A stretch of 64,000 nt of DNA, taken from positions 18,327,523 to 18,391,522 of the forward strand of contig CM022944.1 in assembly GCA_012931725.1 (NCBI GenBank), in the 5' to 3' direction. Shown in pieces: positions 23,701 to 31,679 of this stretch. A program made the translations under genes and the position numbers. The first letter of the stretch is position 1, and each line of letters opens with the position of its first letter. The stretch comes from Litsea cubeba (lineage: Eukaryota > Streptophyta > Magnoliopsida > Laurales > Lauraceae). Under the pieces are notes generated by a model. That model saw only the letters and a program-made list of their open reading frames with translations, was not told the DNA's origin and did not search any database.

Positions 23701-26700
23701 TGGGTTCAGCTACAAGAATTTTGTTTCTCCATTCCGACCTATCTTGAGCCAAATCCTCACATAAGTTACATTTCTTCATATCTATTTTTACTACATTCAT
23801 CCCCGTCCTCTTTAGCCTAACCCTTCCCCTTGGTTGGCCATCAACCTTCATAGTCAAACTTTTCCTTATCGGTGCCGTTGCGGGCCTAGGTTGGACATGC
23901 CCAAACCATCTCAAACGGGTTTCTCTAATTTTATCCCCTGTTGTTTCTACCCTTGAATGTTCTCCAAAGCACTCATTTCTAATTTTATCCTTCCTAGGTT
24001 TACCACACATCCACCTCAACATTCTTATCTTTGCTACATCTATTTTGTACATATGTTGCTTCTTAATTGGCCAAATTCTGCTCCATAGGTCATAGCTGGT
24101 CTAATTGTTTTCCTATAAAATCTTTCCTTTAATCTTGTTGGCATTCAACGGTCATAAAGCACTCCAGAAGCAAGTCTTCACTTCAACCATCCGCTTTTAT
24201 CCTATGTTTGGCATCTTCATCAATCTCCCCATCCTTACTAATTATAGAGCTAAGGTAGCGGAAAGAATCACTTTGTGGTATCTCATGGTCTTCAGTTCTC
24301 ACAGTAGTTTCAGCTCTTTCTATATGCCTGTTGAAGTTACAATTCATATATTTTGTATTTGTGCGACTTATTTTAAAACCTTTAGATTCTAAAGTGTTCC
24401 GCCATCTCTCGAGTTTTGCATTCACACCATCTTTTGATTCATTTACCAACACAATATCATCTGTGAACAGCATGCACCAAGGTACCTCTTCTTGAATATA
24501 AGCAGTTAGTTAACTCATCCGTAATCAGCGCAAGGAGATAAGGGCTTATGGCTTACCCTTGATGCAAACCCGTGGTCATTGGGAACTCCCATCTCTCCAC
24601 AAGTAGTTCTCACACTCGTTACTGCTCCTTCATACATGTCTTTAATAATATCATTATAACCTCTTGGAACATTATTTTTATTTAATACCCGCCAAATTAA
24701 ATCTTTAGGTACCCTATCGTAGGCTTTTTCTAAATCGATGAAGACCATATGCAAGTTTTTCCTCTTCACTCGATATTTTTCTGTTAATTGCCTAAGTGAG
24801 AAGATAGTTTCCATTGTTGACCTCCTTGGCATAAAACTAAATTGATTTTCAGATATCTTTGTCTTCTGTAACCTCCTTGGCATAAAACTAAATTGATTTT
24901 CAGATATCTTTGTCTTCTGTCTTAAGTCTTTGCTCTATTACTCTCTCCCATAGCTTCAAAGTATGGCTCATAAGTTTAATCACACGATAGTTGGTACAGT
25001 TTTGTTATCTCATTTATTCTTATATATAGTTTTACAACACTTCTTCTCCATTCATCCGACATTTTCTCTGTCATTAATATCTTATTGAAGAGTATAGTTA
25101 AACAAATCTCCCCAACTTCTCTTAAGCATTTCCAAGCCTCAATCGGGATGTCATCTGGATTGGGTCACCTCAATTTTGTTTATAAATATAATACATGAAA
25201 AAATTTTCTAATGTGTTTTATGAAGTAACAAATCTGATTTAGGGATTTAGAATGATGATGAAGATGGTTTAGATTAGGTTATTTTCACTAGGTTTATATA
25301 TTATTCTTGGTGACAATATAACATCATCCATTTGTTGGTTCAGTGAAAAAGGTGGAAAAAATGGTTTTCCTAATAATTCTGAAATGCAGAAACCCATTAA
25401 AACAGGGTAATATCTTTTAAGCTGATAATATTGCGACAAGACATTTCAAGAACATATCGCAATATTTTCAAGCTAAATTAAAAAATCGGTGATATTTGCA
25501 ACTATGCCTCTAAATGCACTCATTTACCTATTTATTTTTCCAGCAATTTCTCCACATAATATCAACTATGTTACCTATTTTATCCATTAGAAAGTTCTTT
25601 TCTTCAGGTCGAACTTGCCTTGGATGAGATCATGTATCTTCAGGAACAAGGCCCTTCAGATCAGGATGTTTCAGCTATCCTCGAAATTGAGCAACGAGCC
25701 CATGAAAATGGGCTGCAGGTGAATTTTATAGCCTTGCCCTTATTTAATTTATTTACTTGTTATGGTTGTTCAAAGAAAGATCAAAATTACCTTTTGTTTC
25801 AGCTTGACATGCCATTAGTCATACACTGGCGTGTCTTTTCATTGATCCAACAGTGGGTTGGCAATTAAAAGTCTTTTACCAATTTTTTTGCATCTTTGTT
25901 TTGTCCTCTTCTTAATCCTGCATAGTTTTGTTTTCCGTGCTTCTGATTTTATTCTGATGTCGTGTGTACAAATCACTCAATAAAATTTCACCTTCCAAAT
26001 AAAAAGAAAAGAAAAGAGAAGATTTTTTTGCCTGTTACAGACTGCATCTCAGTTGCGGAGTTCTCTTACAGGAAAACTATTATTGGCTGGATCGAATTCT
26101 GCGCAGCTACCAGTCACGCGTCTATATTGGTGATGTTAGTGCTTCTTTTCAGGTAAGCCTTTGGGTATGATTTAGCAATAGCACCGCAAATGAAGTTAGT
26201 TTATATTGTGAGAAAAATATGGGTTGAGCCACTTCTTCGGTACATAGCTGTAATTGGGTCTAATATAGGTAGTAATCCAAACGTTCATATATTAATTGTG
26301 GATCGCAATTTCCCCCAAAATCCCCTTAGGATGATCCTGACTATCCAATTCTTCTTTGAACCACTGGATTCCATTGTCCATTGCAAGTCACTATTCAAGA
26401 ATAATTTTGGGAGATACCTTGGCATCATGAGCCAAATGATGGTGCCTGTGAGATGAATAGTGAATTGGTTTATTACAAAACAGTATACTCCATCTGTTCC
26501 TTTGTGATTCAGTGCAAGCTTTAGAACTGAAGCTCATAGTGTAAGAAGAGACACCCTGGGCCATTAGCCCAAAGATAATGTCTCACAACACACCGCCAAC
26601 AACAAATAATGGATAAAGATGAAAGAAAACAAGTCATTCAATAAATTAACCTGCTTAAACCTTGAGACATCCACAGTTGGTGGAACTGCACCAAATGCAA

Positions 26701-28384
26701 ATTAAAAAAATTAAAAAAATAGACTACTGTGGGCGTACAGTTGTCTCTCGCTATATTGATATTCATCCCTAGGACTCCTTACAATCAGTCAATTCAATTT
26801 CAAACAATTAAAATTGGATAGATGTCTAAGTTTAAGCTTTCAAAATAATAATGATATGCCAAATTCCAAGCTACCACTGTCAGAGTGGTCACTGGTCAGG
26901 ACCAAAACACTGAAAACTTGTTCTTCTCTCCTTATTGGGCATGATGTAGATGACTTCTTGCAAGTTATATTGTCTTTCTCTCTCCTATACAGGCTCAAGA
27001 TGAGGGACGCAACAGAGTAAGAGAATCTTTAACACCTTCTACCGCTCAGATGGCATTGCAAAGGATACTGCCTTTTCCATGCAGAAAGCAATATACTGTT
27101 GTCATTCTTATGCCTCAGTTGTCTCGCTTAAGGTTGCTTAAGTCATTCCTTCAGTCAACATCGAACAATATGGCCACAATCCAAAGGTCAGACTGACTCA
27201 TCAGATACATTTAGTGTGTCAATTCTTCTACTTCTGATGCAGTTCTCAAATCAATCTTTATTCCTTTTTCGTCATGGCAATGAGATATACAGCTGTCTTC
27301 CTCTGAGGTTGAGGGCCATTTTCCTTTATAATTCATTAGAGAAGTAGTCATATTTTTTGGATCTTCGTATAGGATGGGAGCTTATTTATTGTCAAGCACT
27401 ATTATTGGGGAGCTAAAACAAATTATTTGTTTATTATTATATTATATATATATATATAGGGAGATGCTCCTATGAGAGATATCTCTCACCTTATATGAGA
27501 GATAAGGGTGGGGGCCCTCACATTTAAGTTATTGGCATTGGATATGGATGTAAGGGCACCCATCCTATCTCTCATATAAGGTGAGAGATATCTCTCATAG
27601 GAGCATCTCCCATATATATATATATATAAATAGCTATATAAATGCTTATTATTTTATATATATCTCTACCTTAAAAGCAAGCAAGCATGCATGTTTGTTT
27701 ATGTATGCATGTATGTGTGTTGTGTATGTATAGAGAGAATTTGGACCAGGTTTTCATCACGTAGCAAGCAGAATGTTACATGTGTGTCTGAGCAATGAGT
27801 TTTTGTTTCTTCTGAGCCCTACACTTGTTTTTCTAATTTTATCCTTTTGTCACTGCATGATTGGCTGAGGCAAGACTAAAACCTTTACTTTCCTCAAGAA
27901 ATCGATCCATGACCTGCTCTCCTAATGGGGAAGTGCCTTATCAACATGCTAACTGTGTTATTGGCCATGCAGTCTGTCTTGACCTTTAGTGTTTGTTTGG
28001 GCCATGCAGTCTGTCTTGACCTTTAGTGTTTGTTTGGGCCATGCACTTGTCTTAAACTATAGTGTTGTTTTGGGCCCTTGGACTATTTTTCTCATTCAGG
28101 ATGTTATTTTTAATCTTTTCTTTATTTATTTCTACATACAACCTTTTGTTATATTGATCCATTTGTATGGATGATTCACAATGATGGCATGGACCCATGA
28201 TAGATCATCACATGCATTTTTCTTTTGGATTTCCTTCAGTAAACTCTGTACCGATCATTTTATTTCTCTAAGCTTCAGATCTTAACTTCATCCGGGTTTT
28301 GGGCAGATTTTGGCAGGAGCTGCCGGTCTTGTGGTTTTAGCAGTTAGCTTGTGGAGATATTCAAGGAGCACTTTAAAGTCTTAG
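2630..28384 (+). CDS. PQQL: Zinc metallopeptidase, M16 (insulinase) family, PQQL-like; 5' partial
   Basis: About 940 residues are visible in 20 exons: 2630-2876, 2966-3091, 13693-13830, 13950-14087, 15267-15524, 15597-15734, 16407-16476, 17131-17344, 18268-18373, 18539-18772, 19622-19786, 19873-20022, 20105-20196, 20777-20858, 20998-21081, 21179-21295, 25608-25718, 26072-26152, 26993-27186 and 28307-28384. All junctions are GT-AG and the phases agree except at the last one. The first visible exon has the inverted zinc motif HIVEH (visible residues 13-17); a Glu in EKERGAVMEE about 76 residues on fits the third ligand. The first peptidase domain and later M16 C-terminal domains follow. The C-terminus, ILAGAAGLVVLAVSLWRYSR, is hydrophobic and could anchor the protein in a membrane. 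By homology it is a plant M16 peptidase; substrate and compartment cannot be told from sequence. The exon 19 donor is phase 2 but the conserved tail needs phase 0, so a micro-exon or frame change is unresolved. Confidence 0.9.
3552..3658. repeat. Compound microsatellite (CT)n then (AC)n
   Basis: An uninterrupted CT run spans 3552-3626, followed after about ten bases by an AC run at 3636-3658. It lies in intron 2 of the M16 gene. The open reading frames across it are simple-repeat artefacts. Confidence 0.95.
3659..5785. other. Intron 2, left part, with short diverged repeats
   Basis: No coding similarity was seen. A related pair of segments, about 5149-5192 and 5637-5682 (AGGTG..CATGGAAATCCC...GGGATTGGGA), suggests two copies of one non-autonomous repeat family. 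A run of ten C lies near 5309. Nothing else is supportable. Confidence 0.4.
5772..5785. repeat. Left target-site duplication of RTE-like LINE 1
   Basis: AGGATGATCTGATA here is repeated exactly at 7038-7051. The two copies bracket the LINE fragment at 5786-7037. Confidence 0.85.
5786..7037 (-). mobile_element. RTE-like non-LTR retrotransposon, 5'-truncated and degenerate (copy 1)
   Basis: Reading on the minus strand, frames between 6373 and about 7000 encode the C-terminal part of a reverse transcriptase, with phrases such as DGVNAKLKIWREALESKGFK, YLGSIISKD and ARIRMLRLMCGK. The same phrases recur in copy 2 at 23672-25161. The 3' end is the CAACTATGTTAGGG-like terminus next to ATG/ATC triplets near 5786, typical of plant RTE tails. 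A 14-bp target-site duplication flanks it. It is broken by a 272-bp solo LTR at 6114-6385 and by stops, so it is not functional. Confidence 0.85.
6114..6385. mobile_element. Solo LTR nested in RTE-like LINE 1
   Basis: The segment begins TGTAGAAG and ends CATTTCA (TG...CA) and is flanked on both sides by GTTTT (6109-6113 and 6386-6390), a 5-bp target-site duplication. Alignment with LINE copy 2 shows exactly this block as an insertion. The interior has TATA-like and poly(A)-like plant LTR features (TATAAATATAC near 6296). No internal domain is present, so it is a recombination product. It differs from the LTRs at 48-51 kb and 53-58 kb. Confidence 0.85.
7038..7051. repeat. Right target-site duplication of RTE-like LINE 1
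   Basis: Exact copy of AGGATGATCTGATA found at 5772-5785. Confidence 0.85.
7198..7579. mobile_element. Putative MITE with about 30-bp imperfect terminal inverted repeats
   Basis: The left end (GGTGCTCTGGTGCATATGTC) is matched, inverted, by the right end near 7549-7579, whose reverse complement contains GCTCCTGTGCATATGTCTC. The interior is non-coding. AT-rich flanks make the target duplication uncertain. Confidence 0.45.
7580..8219. other. Intron 2 spacer with no recognised feature
   Basis: AT-rich, with a homonucleotide T stretch and no coding similarity. Nothing supportable was seen. Confidence 0.4.
8294..8301. repeat. Left 8-bp target-site duplication of the large hAT element
   Basis: CTAGTTCG here and at 12605-12612 bracket the element. 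Eight bases is the hAT superfamily length. Confidence 0.92.
8483..10939 (-). CDS. hAT transposase (TTF-type zinc finger, DUF4371, hAT dimerisation domain)
   Basis: This 818-codon open frame encodes a transposase that would cut and paste the surrounding element. An acidic N-terminal region carries about four copies of a short repeat (NE-VE-LVNE type). Next come a TTF-like zinc-finger region (residues about 65-155, with FCFCCKLF), a DUF4371/RNase-H-like core with candidate acidic residues in ILDCTPDISHEEQ and GQGYDNGSNMKG and in SATRWESR, and the C-terminal hAT dimerisation block (SAERSFSKLKLIKSYLRST). The open frame has no ATG at its start. The natural N-terminus, beginning at the ATG at 11077-11079 with PPTRKYPSGSEKRKKKQR, is in another frame, so a one-base loss around 10965-10975 probably broke it. 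Activity is doubtful, although the rest is intact. Confidence 0.9.
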   Translation of the reverse strand: MVDVEERNDDGNEEHELNESIEALVNERVEHLVNEDVETLVNENVEPLVNENVEPLPMNDNVLAVDYFDPANWDKIGQNNRDLLVKKGPIRITNIDFPRDHLGRHFSSKHYTRIMPNGFENDRTWLIYSVSLDKVFCFCCKLFKQHGNTSQLDSEGYCDWHNLSRRLSEHQSSPEHLLHWNSWYELKKRFDKNETIDKKVQEEISREREHWRQVLLRILAVVKALAKQNLAFRGKNEKIYQEKNGIFLSIIEMIAEFDPILKEHLRRIQSKEIHYHYLGHKIQNELIELLASEVKKAIVQKIKEAKYFSIILDCTPDISHEEQMSLVIRFVDVTSSAPKIEEFFLGFLIVDDTSGLGLFDALKNVLNTLELDIGDIRGQGYDNGSNMKGKHKGVQSRLLEINPRALYTPCGCHSLNLALCDMANSCSRATSFFGVVQRIYSLFSSFTKRWKVFKDHVKDVKPKSGLSLKSLSATRWESRVDSVRAVRHQAPKIRDALVYLAENSDDPKTKSEAESLAIHEIENFEFLLAMVIWHYLLFAVNSVSKNFQTEDMQIDMAIHELKRLISIFEKYRESGFEEAMAEAKDIATTMEIQPVFRERRIIRRKKQFDENVSEEVTQSAEESFRVNYFLFIVDQALSSFKSRFEQFEVYEKIFGFLFDLEKLKSANLDTLKASCNNLEEFFKHDGVSDIDGTDLFSELRIMRDLLPDNAKKAMDVLNHLKSRDNCFPNAWVVYRILLTIPVTVASAERSFSKLKLIKSYLRSTMSQERLNGLAMLSIEKSLVEKLDYEDLISDFAARNARRLVVFQWCLVFVIEFWC
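10940..11079 (-). pseudogene. Out-of-frame N-terminus of the hAT transposase
   Basis: From the ATG at 11077-11079 the minus strand reads a lysine/arginine-rich start typical of TTF-type hAT proteins, followed by LDDVAQSQRGDILKF. It then stops about 40 codons in, while the neighbouring frame carries on into the large transposase frame. One base in a T-rich stretch would join them. Confidence 0.7.
11540..11690. repeat. Short direct repeats around CTCACTGCATCAGAGATCAG
   Basis: Three related copies of CTCTCACTGCATCAGAGATC occur at about 11555, 11610 and 11660 with variable spacers. They belong to the G+C-rich accessory third of the hAT element. Confidence 0.7.
11804..12000. repeat. Minisatellite inside the hAT element, about 3.5 units of 49-62 bp
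   Basis: Units start at 11804, 11853, 11910 and 11972, each opening with GGGTCTGGCCGC or GAGTCTGGCCGC and containing GCTGGCTAGTGGCGAT. Unit length grows through small internal insertions (for example GGCCGATC). Open frames on both strands here reflect only the repeat. Confidence 0.9.
12041..12103 (+). pseudogene. Captured host gene fragment resembling triacylglycerol lipase
   Basis: The plus strand encodes SWALADSGFDVWIANTRGT. The phrase LAD-GFDVW-(A/G)N-RGT is characteristic of plant acid/triacylglycerol lipases of the alpha/beta-hydrolase fold. Only about 21 residues are recognisable and no flanking lipase sequence follows, so it looks like a small exon piece carried by the hAT element. 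Confidence 0.6.
12254..12269. repeat. Internal copy of the hAT terminus
   Basis: CAGGCCGGCCCTGGGC closely matches the hAT ends, in the left-end orientation, 351 bp from the right end. It could be the left end of a short related MITE that shares or abuts the right terminus. No 8-bp duplication was found for it. Confidence 0.5.
12605..12612. repeat. Right 8-bp target-site duplication of the large hAT element
   Basis: Exact copy of CTAGTTCG at 8294-8301. Confidence 0.92.
15729..16436. repeat. Two overlapping tandem duplications filling M16 intron 6
   Basis: The first duplication pairs about 15729-15898 with 15899-16075 and copies the exon 6 donor: GCAAGTATGTCTATTATG occurs at 15731 and again at 15902. 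The second pairs about 16026-16231 with 16232-16436 and copies the exon 7 acceptor plus the first bases of that exon: TTGCAGCACTTTTTACG at 16197 and 16401. The intron therefore holds a decoy donor (GT at 15906-15907) and a decoy acceptor (AG at 16201-16202). The annotated exon 7 uses the downstream copy because only that one reads on in frame. Confidence 0.9.
17864..17929. repeat. (ATT)n, poly(T) and a 28-base poly(G) run
   Basis: ATT triplets run into 11 or more T and then 28 consecutive G at 17902-17929, in M16 intron 8. Long G runs are rare in plant DNA and are also difficult for sequencers. Confidence 0.9.
18843..19012 (+). repeat. Possible tRNA-derived SINE fragment
   Basis: AAGCGGTGGG followed about 35 bases later by GTGTTCGACCCC resembles the A and B boxes of a tRNA-type RNA polymerase III promoter. 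The segment then runs into a non-tRNA body and ends near an A-rich tract. No clean target duplication was identified. Confidence 0.35.
19100..19149. repeat. (GA)n microsatellite
   Basis: Uninterrupted GA repeat of about 50 bases in M16 intron 10. Confidence 0.95.
20706..20740. repeat. (CT)n microsatellite
   Basis: Uninterrupted CT run in M16 intron 13, about 35 bases before the exon at 20777; it may add to the polypyrimidine signal. Confidence 0.9.
22038..23660 (-). mobile_element. L1-type LINE tail (zf-RVT and RNase H domains), interrupted by a short hAT element
   Basis: On the minus strand, 23360-23647 encodes a reverse-transcriptase zinc-binding segment (DEETVNHLMIHCFFSRKIW), then 22872-23318 an RNase H domain (LKLNVDGSYVRPNQGGIGGV, NEAEVYALLVGC, IIEGDSFSAIRWG). 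It ends with LREANIEADVLAKEGV encoded at about 22190-22235. The 3' end has the plant L1-like AATAAAATTTACCATTATC and a poly(A) tail (poly(T) at 22038-22045 on the plus strand). It is 5'-truncated and broken by a 626-bp insertion. It lies in M16 intron 16. Confidence 0.85.
22238..22863. mobile_element. Non-autonomous hAT element, 626 bp, nested in the L1 RNase H domain
   Basis: The 8-bp duplication CTTAGAAC flanks it at 22230-22237 and 22864-22871. The ends form an imperfect inverted repeat: CTTAGTTGCAGGAA on the left and CTTAATAGCACGAA on the right (opposite strand). Subterminal regions are full of CGCTCCC words (about 22265-22345 and 22800-22852), as is common for hAT transposase binding sites. 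Another TIR-like block, TTCGTGCAACTAAG, lies inside near 22642-22655, hinting at a nested relative. No transposase is encoded. Removing it restores the L1 domain apart from a one-base shift. Confidence 0.85.
23661..23671. repeat. Left target-site duplication of RTE-like LINE 2
   Basis: GGGTCACCTCA here is repeated exactly at 25162-25172. Confidence 0.85.
23672..25161 (-). mobile_element. RTE-like non-LTR retrotransposon, 5'-truncated (copy 2)
   Basis: Minus-strand frames encode a degenerate reverse transcriptase: FIDLEKAYDRVPKDLIW and IIKDMYEGAVTSVRTTCGE (24515-24883), FTDDIVLVNESKDGVNAK (24183-24473; the F-DD motif is the catalytic motif C), and the C-terminal MYKIDVAKIRMLRWMCGK, RLRWFGHVQ (23678-24052). 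The 3' end is AACCTAGTTGGGACAAGG followed by ATG triplets, a hallmark of plant RTE elements. An 11-bp target duplication brackets it. Frameshifts and a 51-bp internal duplication show it is dead. Confidence 0.9.
24821..24920. repeat. 51-bp tandem duplication within RTE-like LINE 2
   Basis: CCTCCTTGGCATAAAACTAA and the bases after it (24821-24869) are repeated at 24872-24920 with no visible difference. The duplication disrupts the reverse-transcriptase frame upstream of the FIDLEKAYD block. Confidence 0.9.
25162..25172. repeat. Right target-site duplication of RTE-like LINE 2
   Basis: Exact copy of GGGTCACCTCA at 23661-23671. Confidence 0.85.
27459..27611. mobile_element. Palindromic MITE, 153 bp, with 46-bp perfect inverted repeats
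   Basis: GGGAGATGCTCCTATGAGAG starts at 27459 and its inverted copy ends at 27611. The arms pair perfectly for 46 bases and imperfectly for about 15 more around a short loop. The arms also contain internal palindromes (AGAGATATCTCT). It sits in a TA repeat, consistent with TA-target insertion. It lies in the last intron of the M16 gene and would form a long hairpin in the pre-mRNA. Confidence 0.9.
27964..28073. repeat. 37-bp tandem repeat, three copies
   Basis: Copies at 27964-28000 and 28001-28037 are identical (GCCATGCAGTCTGTCTTGAC and the following bases). A third, diverged copy runs to about 28073. It lies in the last M16 intron. Confidence 0.9.
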
Positions 28385-31300
28385 GAGATGTTAAGGCCCA
28401 TGTACAAGAATGAAGGAATTCAGCTACAGCAATTTGACAAACTAGTCTTTTGCACACAGATCAAACAGAACGGTGCAGGAAAATAGAAGAACGGGTTTTT
28501 TCTGGCTTTGGAAAGTGCTCTCTTTAATGACATGGAGGAGCTTGTTGAAGGCTGGAAATCTCGTATCACCTTGTAGCATACATTTTTTTCCTGTCTTCAT
28601 TGCAAACAATGACCGCTTCTTGAATTTGGGATTTTAGTAAATGGTGGATGAAATGCAGCATCATTAGCATTAATCTATAGACTAGTGCTTCATTTTTGTA
28701 TAATCTTTGATGTTGGTTCTCAAGTTCGACACAGATGGCCCTTTTTTCTGTTTTGTTGGTAGAAAAAACTCCCATTTAACAGTCTATAACGACAGCTTAA
28801 ACTCCCACTAACAGGCTTAAAAAGCAGCCTACAAAAGAAAGCAACCAAAATGAAAGGAATCATCATTTCAGCAGAAAAGAGACCCTAGAGTGAAGCATGC
28901 AGAATTAGTCCTAAAGGGTATCTGTAAGTTCACTGATCCTTGTTAGCTGGGCAAACAGCTACAGGTGCCAGAACTCGTAAGGAGATTACTTGGGTCCACT
29001 GTAGCCAAAGTGCAATTTTTGTTTTTGTACCAAGTTGAAATGAGATAAAAGAGACCGGCCTCGGGTGAGTTGATATGCGGTGCTATTTGCTGGTCGGAGG
29101 AAGTGTCTGTTAGAAAAGGATCTGTGGAAGTGTTGATCTGCTGTAATGCCATCTTTTGCCATGTTACTGCTGTGTTCAATAGGCCACTCCATCCTGCAGA
29201 TACCTTAAAAACTATTGTGTTATTGCCTTTAAGGCTTTCAGCTAGATCTGTTTGATTAGTTGTGCATGCATGATAGGTATTAGGTTAAGGGTGCTCATGG
29301 GATGGGCCAGCTTATTAGGACCGATCCTTGCCCAGCCCGCTTTGGACCTTGGGTTCTGCTTCTCGGGATGGGCCTGGATTTATAATTTAGGTCCATTTAG
29401 TATTTGGGCTGGACTTGGAAAAGTAATAGAAAGCCCAAGGCCTGGCTTGGCCCGGTTGTAATTTAGAGACTGATTTGCCCAAGCGAGTGGTGAAGTCCCA
29501 AAGAAGTGATAGAAGCCCTGTCCTGGCCTGATTGATTAAAAATGGGTGGACTCGGCTTGACCTGTTTGAGGTGTCCAAGGCTCAGGTCAGGCACTGATCG
29601 GCCTGTGTTGAGCTTGGGCCAGAATGGGCCTATGTATCAGACAGAAGCTATGCCAGCCCTGGATAGCCGGAGCTTGACCCGACCTGGCCCATGAACACCC
29701 CAAAGATATTTGACAGCCTAGATGTAAAGGCTACCAGAATTGATCCATGGTTGTCCCTTCCTTTACAAGACAATCAAATTTTTAGTTCAGCAGCAGCCAT
29801 CCAAGTTTGGGTTGGTTTTCAGGCCCATGGCTTCCACTCATCACCAGTAATAAACTTAAAAAACAAGAGCAAAACTGTATCGTCTGTCCCTAGTTGTTGT
29901 TATGCAACTCAGGTGGGTTGGGCGGCCTAGTGGGCTTGTGGTACAACCTAAATTGAATGGCTCAAATTGTAACTTCTCTACCCAATTTCAGTGTTTTTAA
30001 ACACTGAAAAACTTGTTTTTTTTTTATTTCATTTTTATGTTTTAAAGTCCTGGTTTGTTTTTTTAGGGACACTTTAAAAAGTAATGTATATTGTAGTTGT
30101 GTACCGAATGCATCACGCACTAGACAAAAAATTTGTCTTTTGTGTTTATGAATAAGTTTGGTACCTAGTGGTTTATCTGCTAAGTAGATCTCTGGGGTTT
30201 AAAAATATCAAAACTGAAAGTGTACTCGACATTGGTCGAGTCCCCTAAAATATATGGGGGGAATTGGTGGAAGAAGATTTTAAAAGAGCTGTCTTACTTT
30301 CATTCTTGAAACATACAGTTCGTTTAGTAGGACGGCTAACACTGTGGATGCTACTCTAGCAAAATTTGCTGCTTATGATTATCTCGTAGTTTTTTGATAT
30401 CTTCTTCCTCACTACATATCAGCATATAGTCACAAGAAGCTTGATTTTGATTGGCAACTGTGTTCAACAGAAATAAAAAAAAAAAAAAAAAAAAAAAACA
30501 TTATAGGCCTTTACATTTCATACAATTGAATACCTAAGATTGTATTTCTATATAAGCAGCTAAAAATGAAAAACCAAAGGTGATATCCAAAAATGCCCAT
30601 CGAATAACCTCCCCTTATATCCTAGGTGTTGAATCAAGGGAAGATGAAAAATGAATACCCCGCCATCACCCCTAGCAATTCAATACCTAGGAAAGTCAAT
30701 GTCTTATCTACATCTCCACATTGTATCTTTTACCCTTCACCTTTTTAATAATCATTCAGTGAAATTCATAAATGACACTTGGAATTGCCCAACCTGGACA
30801 ATAATAAAATAGTTATAGAGGAATTGGCTCAGTCGTGCCTTGGGCTTGGTTTTAAAACAGTTGTTGACCCTGAATGGGTCAGATACAAAATCAATACATA
30901 TTGGGCAATATTACAGGTTTAACACAGTTTTAGGGATTGAACCAATACCATAAAACTTGGAATCAGACAGTTCTGAGACTCAAAATATAAAAGCAACAAA
31001 TCAGTTTTGGCCAAGTTCTAAAATCATGGGTTTTCCATTTCTAGATTCTCTCCATGAATGTCTAATTTGCCAATATAAAAAAATAGCTTACTTCCCATTC
31101 CTGCACCTTCAAAGACTCTCAAATCTACCAAGATTGCTGAAGCATTCAGCTTTTGGTTCTTATCAAGGCTGAAGAACAGGACTGAAATACGTTGAGTTGA
31201 GACTTGATTCAACCCGCAAACCGATTGCGGGTTTTTCAGTAGTTGAGAATACAGAAATTAAGTTTCATGGGGCATTCTAAAGTAATCTAAAGTAATTATT

Positions 31301-31609
31301 GCTAGCCGTTCACTGATTCTTTTCCGATTGCCTTCCAATTCAAAGCCTCAGTGGATAAGATGGCTAATAATGTTTACTAGATCCGATTCTTCACACATGA
31401 CTAGTCTAGAATCTCCCCTGTAACTTCATTAGCTAATGGGCCCTATCAACATGCCACTTAACAAGTAAAATTTAGCATCTTATTTGCCAAGTTACATTAG
31501 GCAATCCAAAATTCAACATGGTTGTCCAAAACAACAAAAGTAACTTCCTCTTATCCACATTTGCGCCAGAAAGATGCATCCTAATTCCTAGGAACAAAAC
31601 TTAGGTTTT
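28385..31609. other. 3' UTR of the M16 gene and intergenic DNA
   Basis: About the first 300-400 bases are probably 3' UTR; no canonical AATAAA was singled out. The rest is intergenic up to the converging PHAX gene. It holds a possible MITE (29288-29701) and a 23-base poly(A) stretch near 30476. No coding similarity was recognised in the short open frames. Confidence 0.5.
29288..29701. mobile_element. Putative repeat element with AGGGTGCTCATGGG-type inverted ends
   Basis: The left end AGGGTGCTCATGGGATGGGCC is matched, inverted, by GGCCCATGAACACCCC at the right end. The interior is rich in GGCCTGG/GGCCCGG words. The same left-end sequence (GGGGTGCTCATGGGCC) recurs alone near 42443, so it is a dispersed family. 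No clear target duplication. Confidence 0.45.
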
Positions 31610-31679
31610 GATTTTAAAACATCAAATTTAATCTTTAACGTTCTGATTTTAAAACATCAAATTTAATCTTTAACGTTCT
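31610..31679. repeat. 35-bp tandem duplication over the PHAX stop codon
   Basis: GATTTTAAAACATCAAATTT and the next 15 bases occur at 31610-31644 and again at 31645-31679 with no difference. The stop codon (31663-31665) lies in the second copy, so its sequence context is repeated just downstream in the 3' UTR. Confidence 0.95.
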
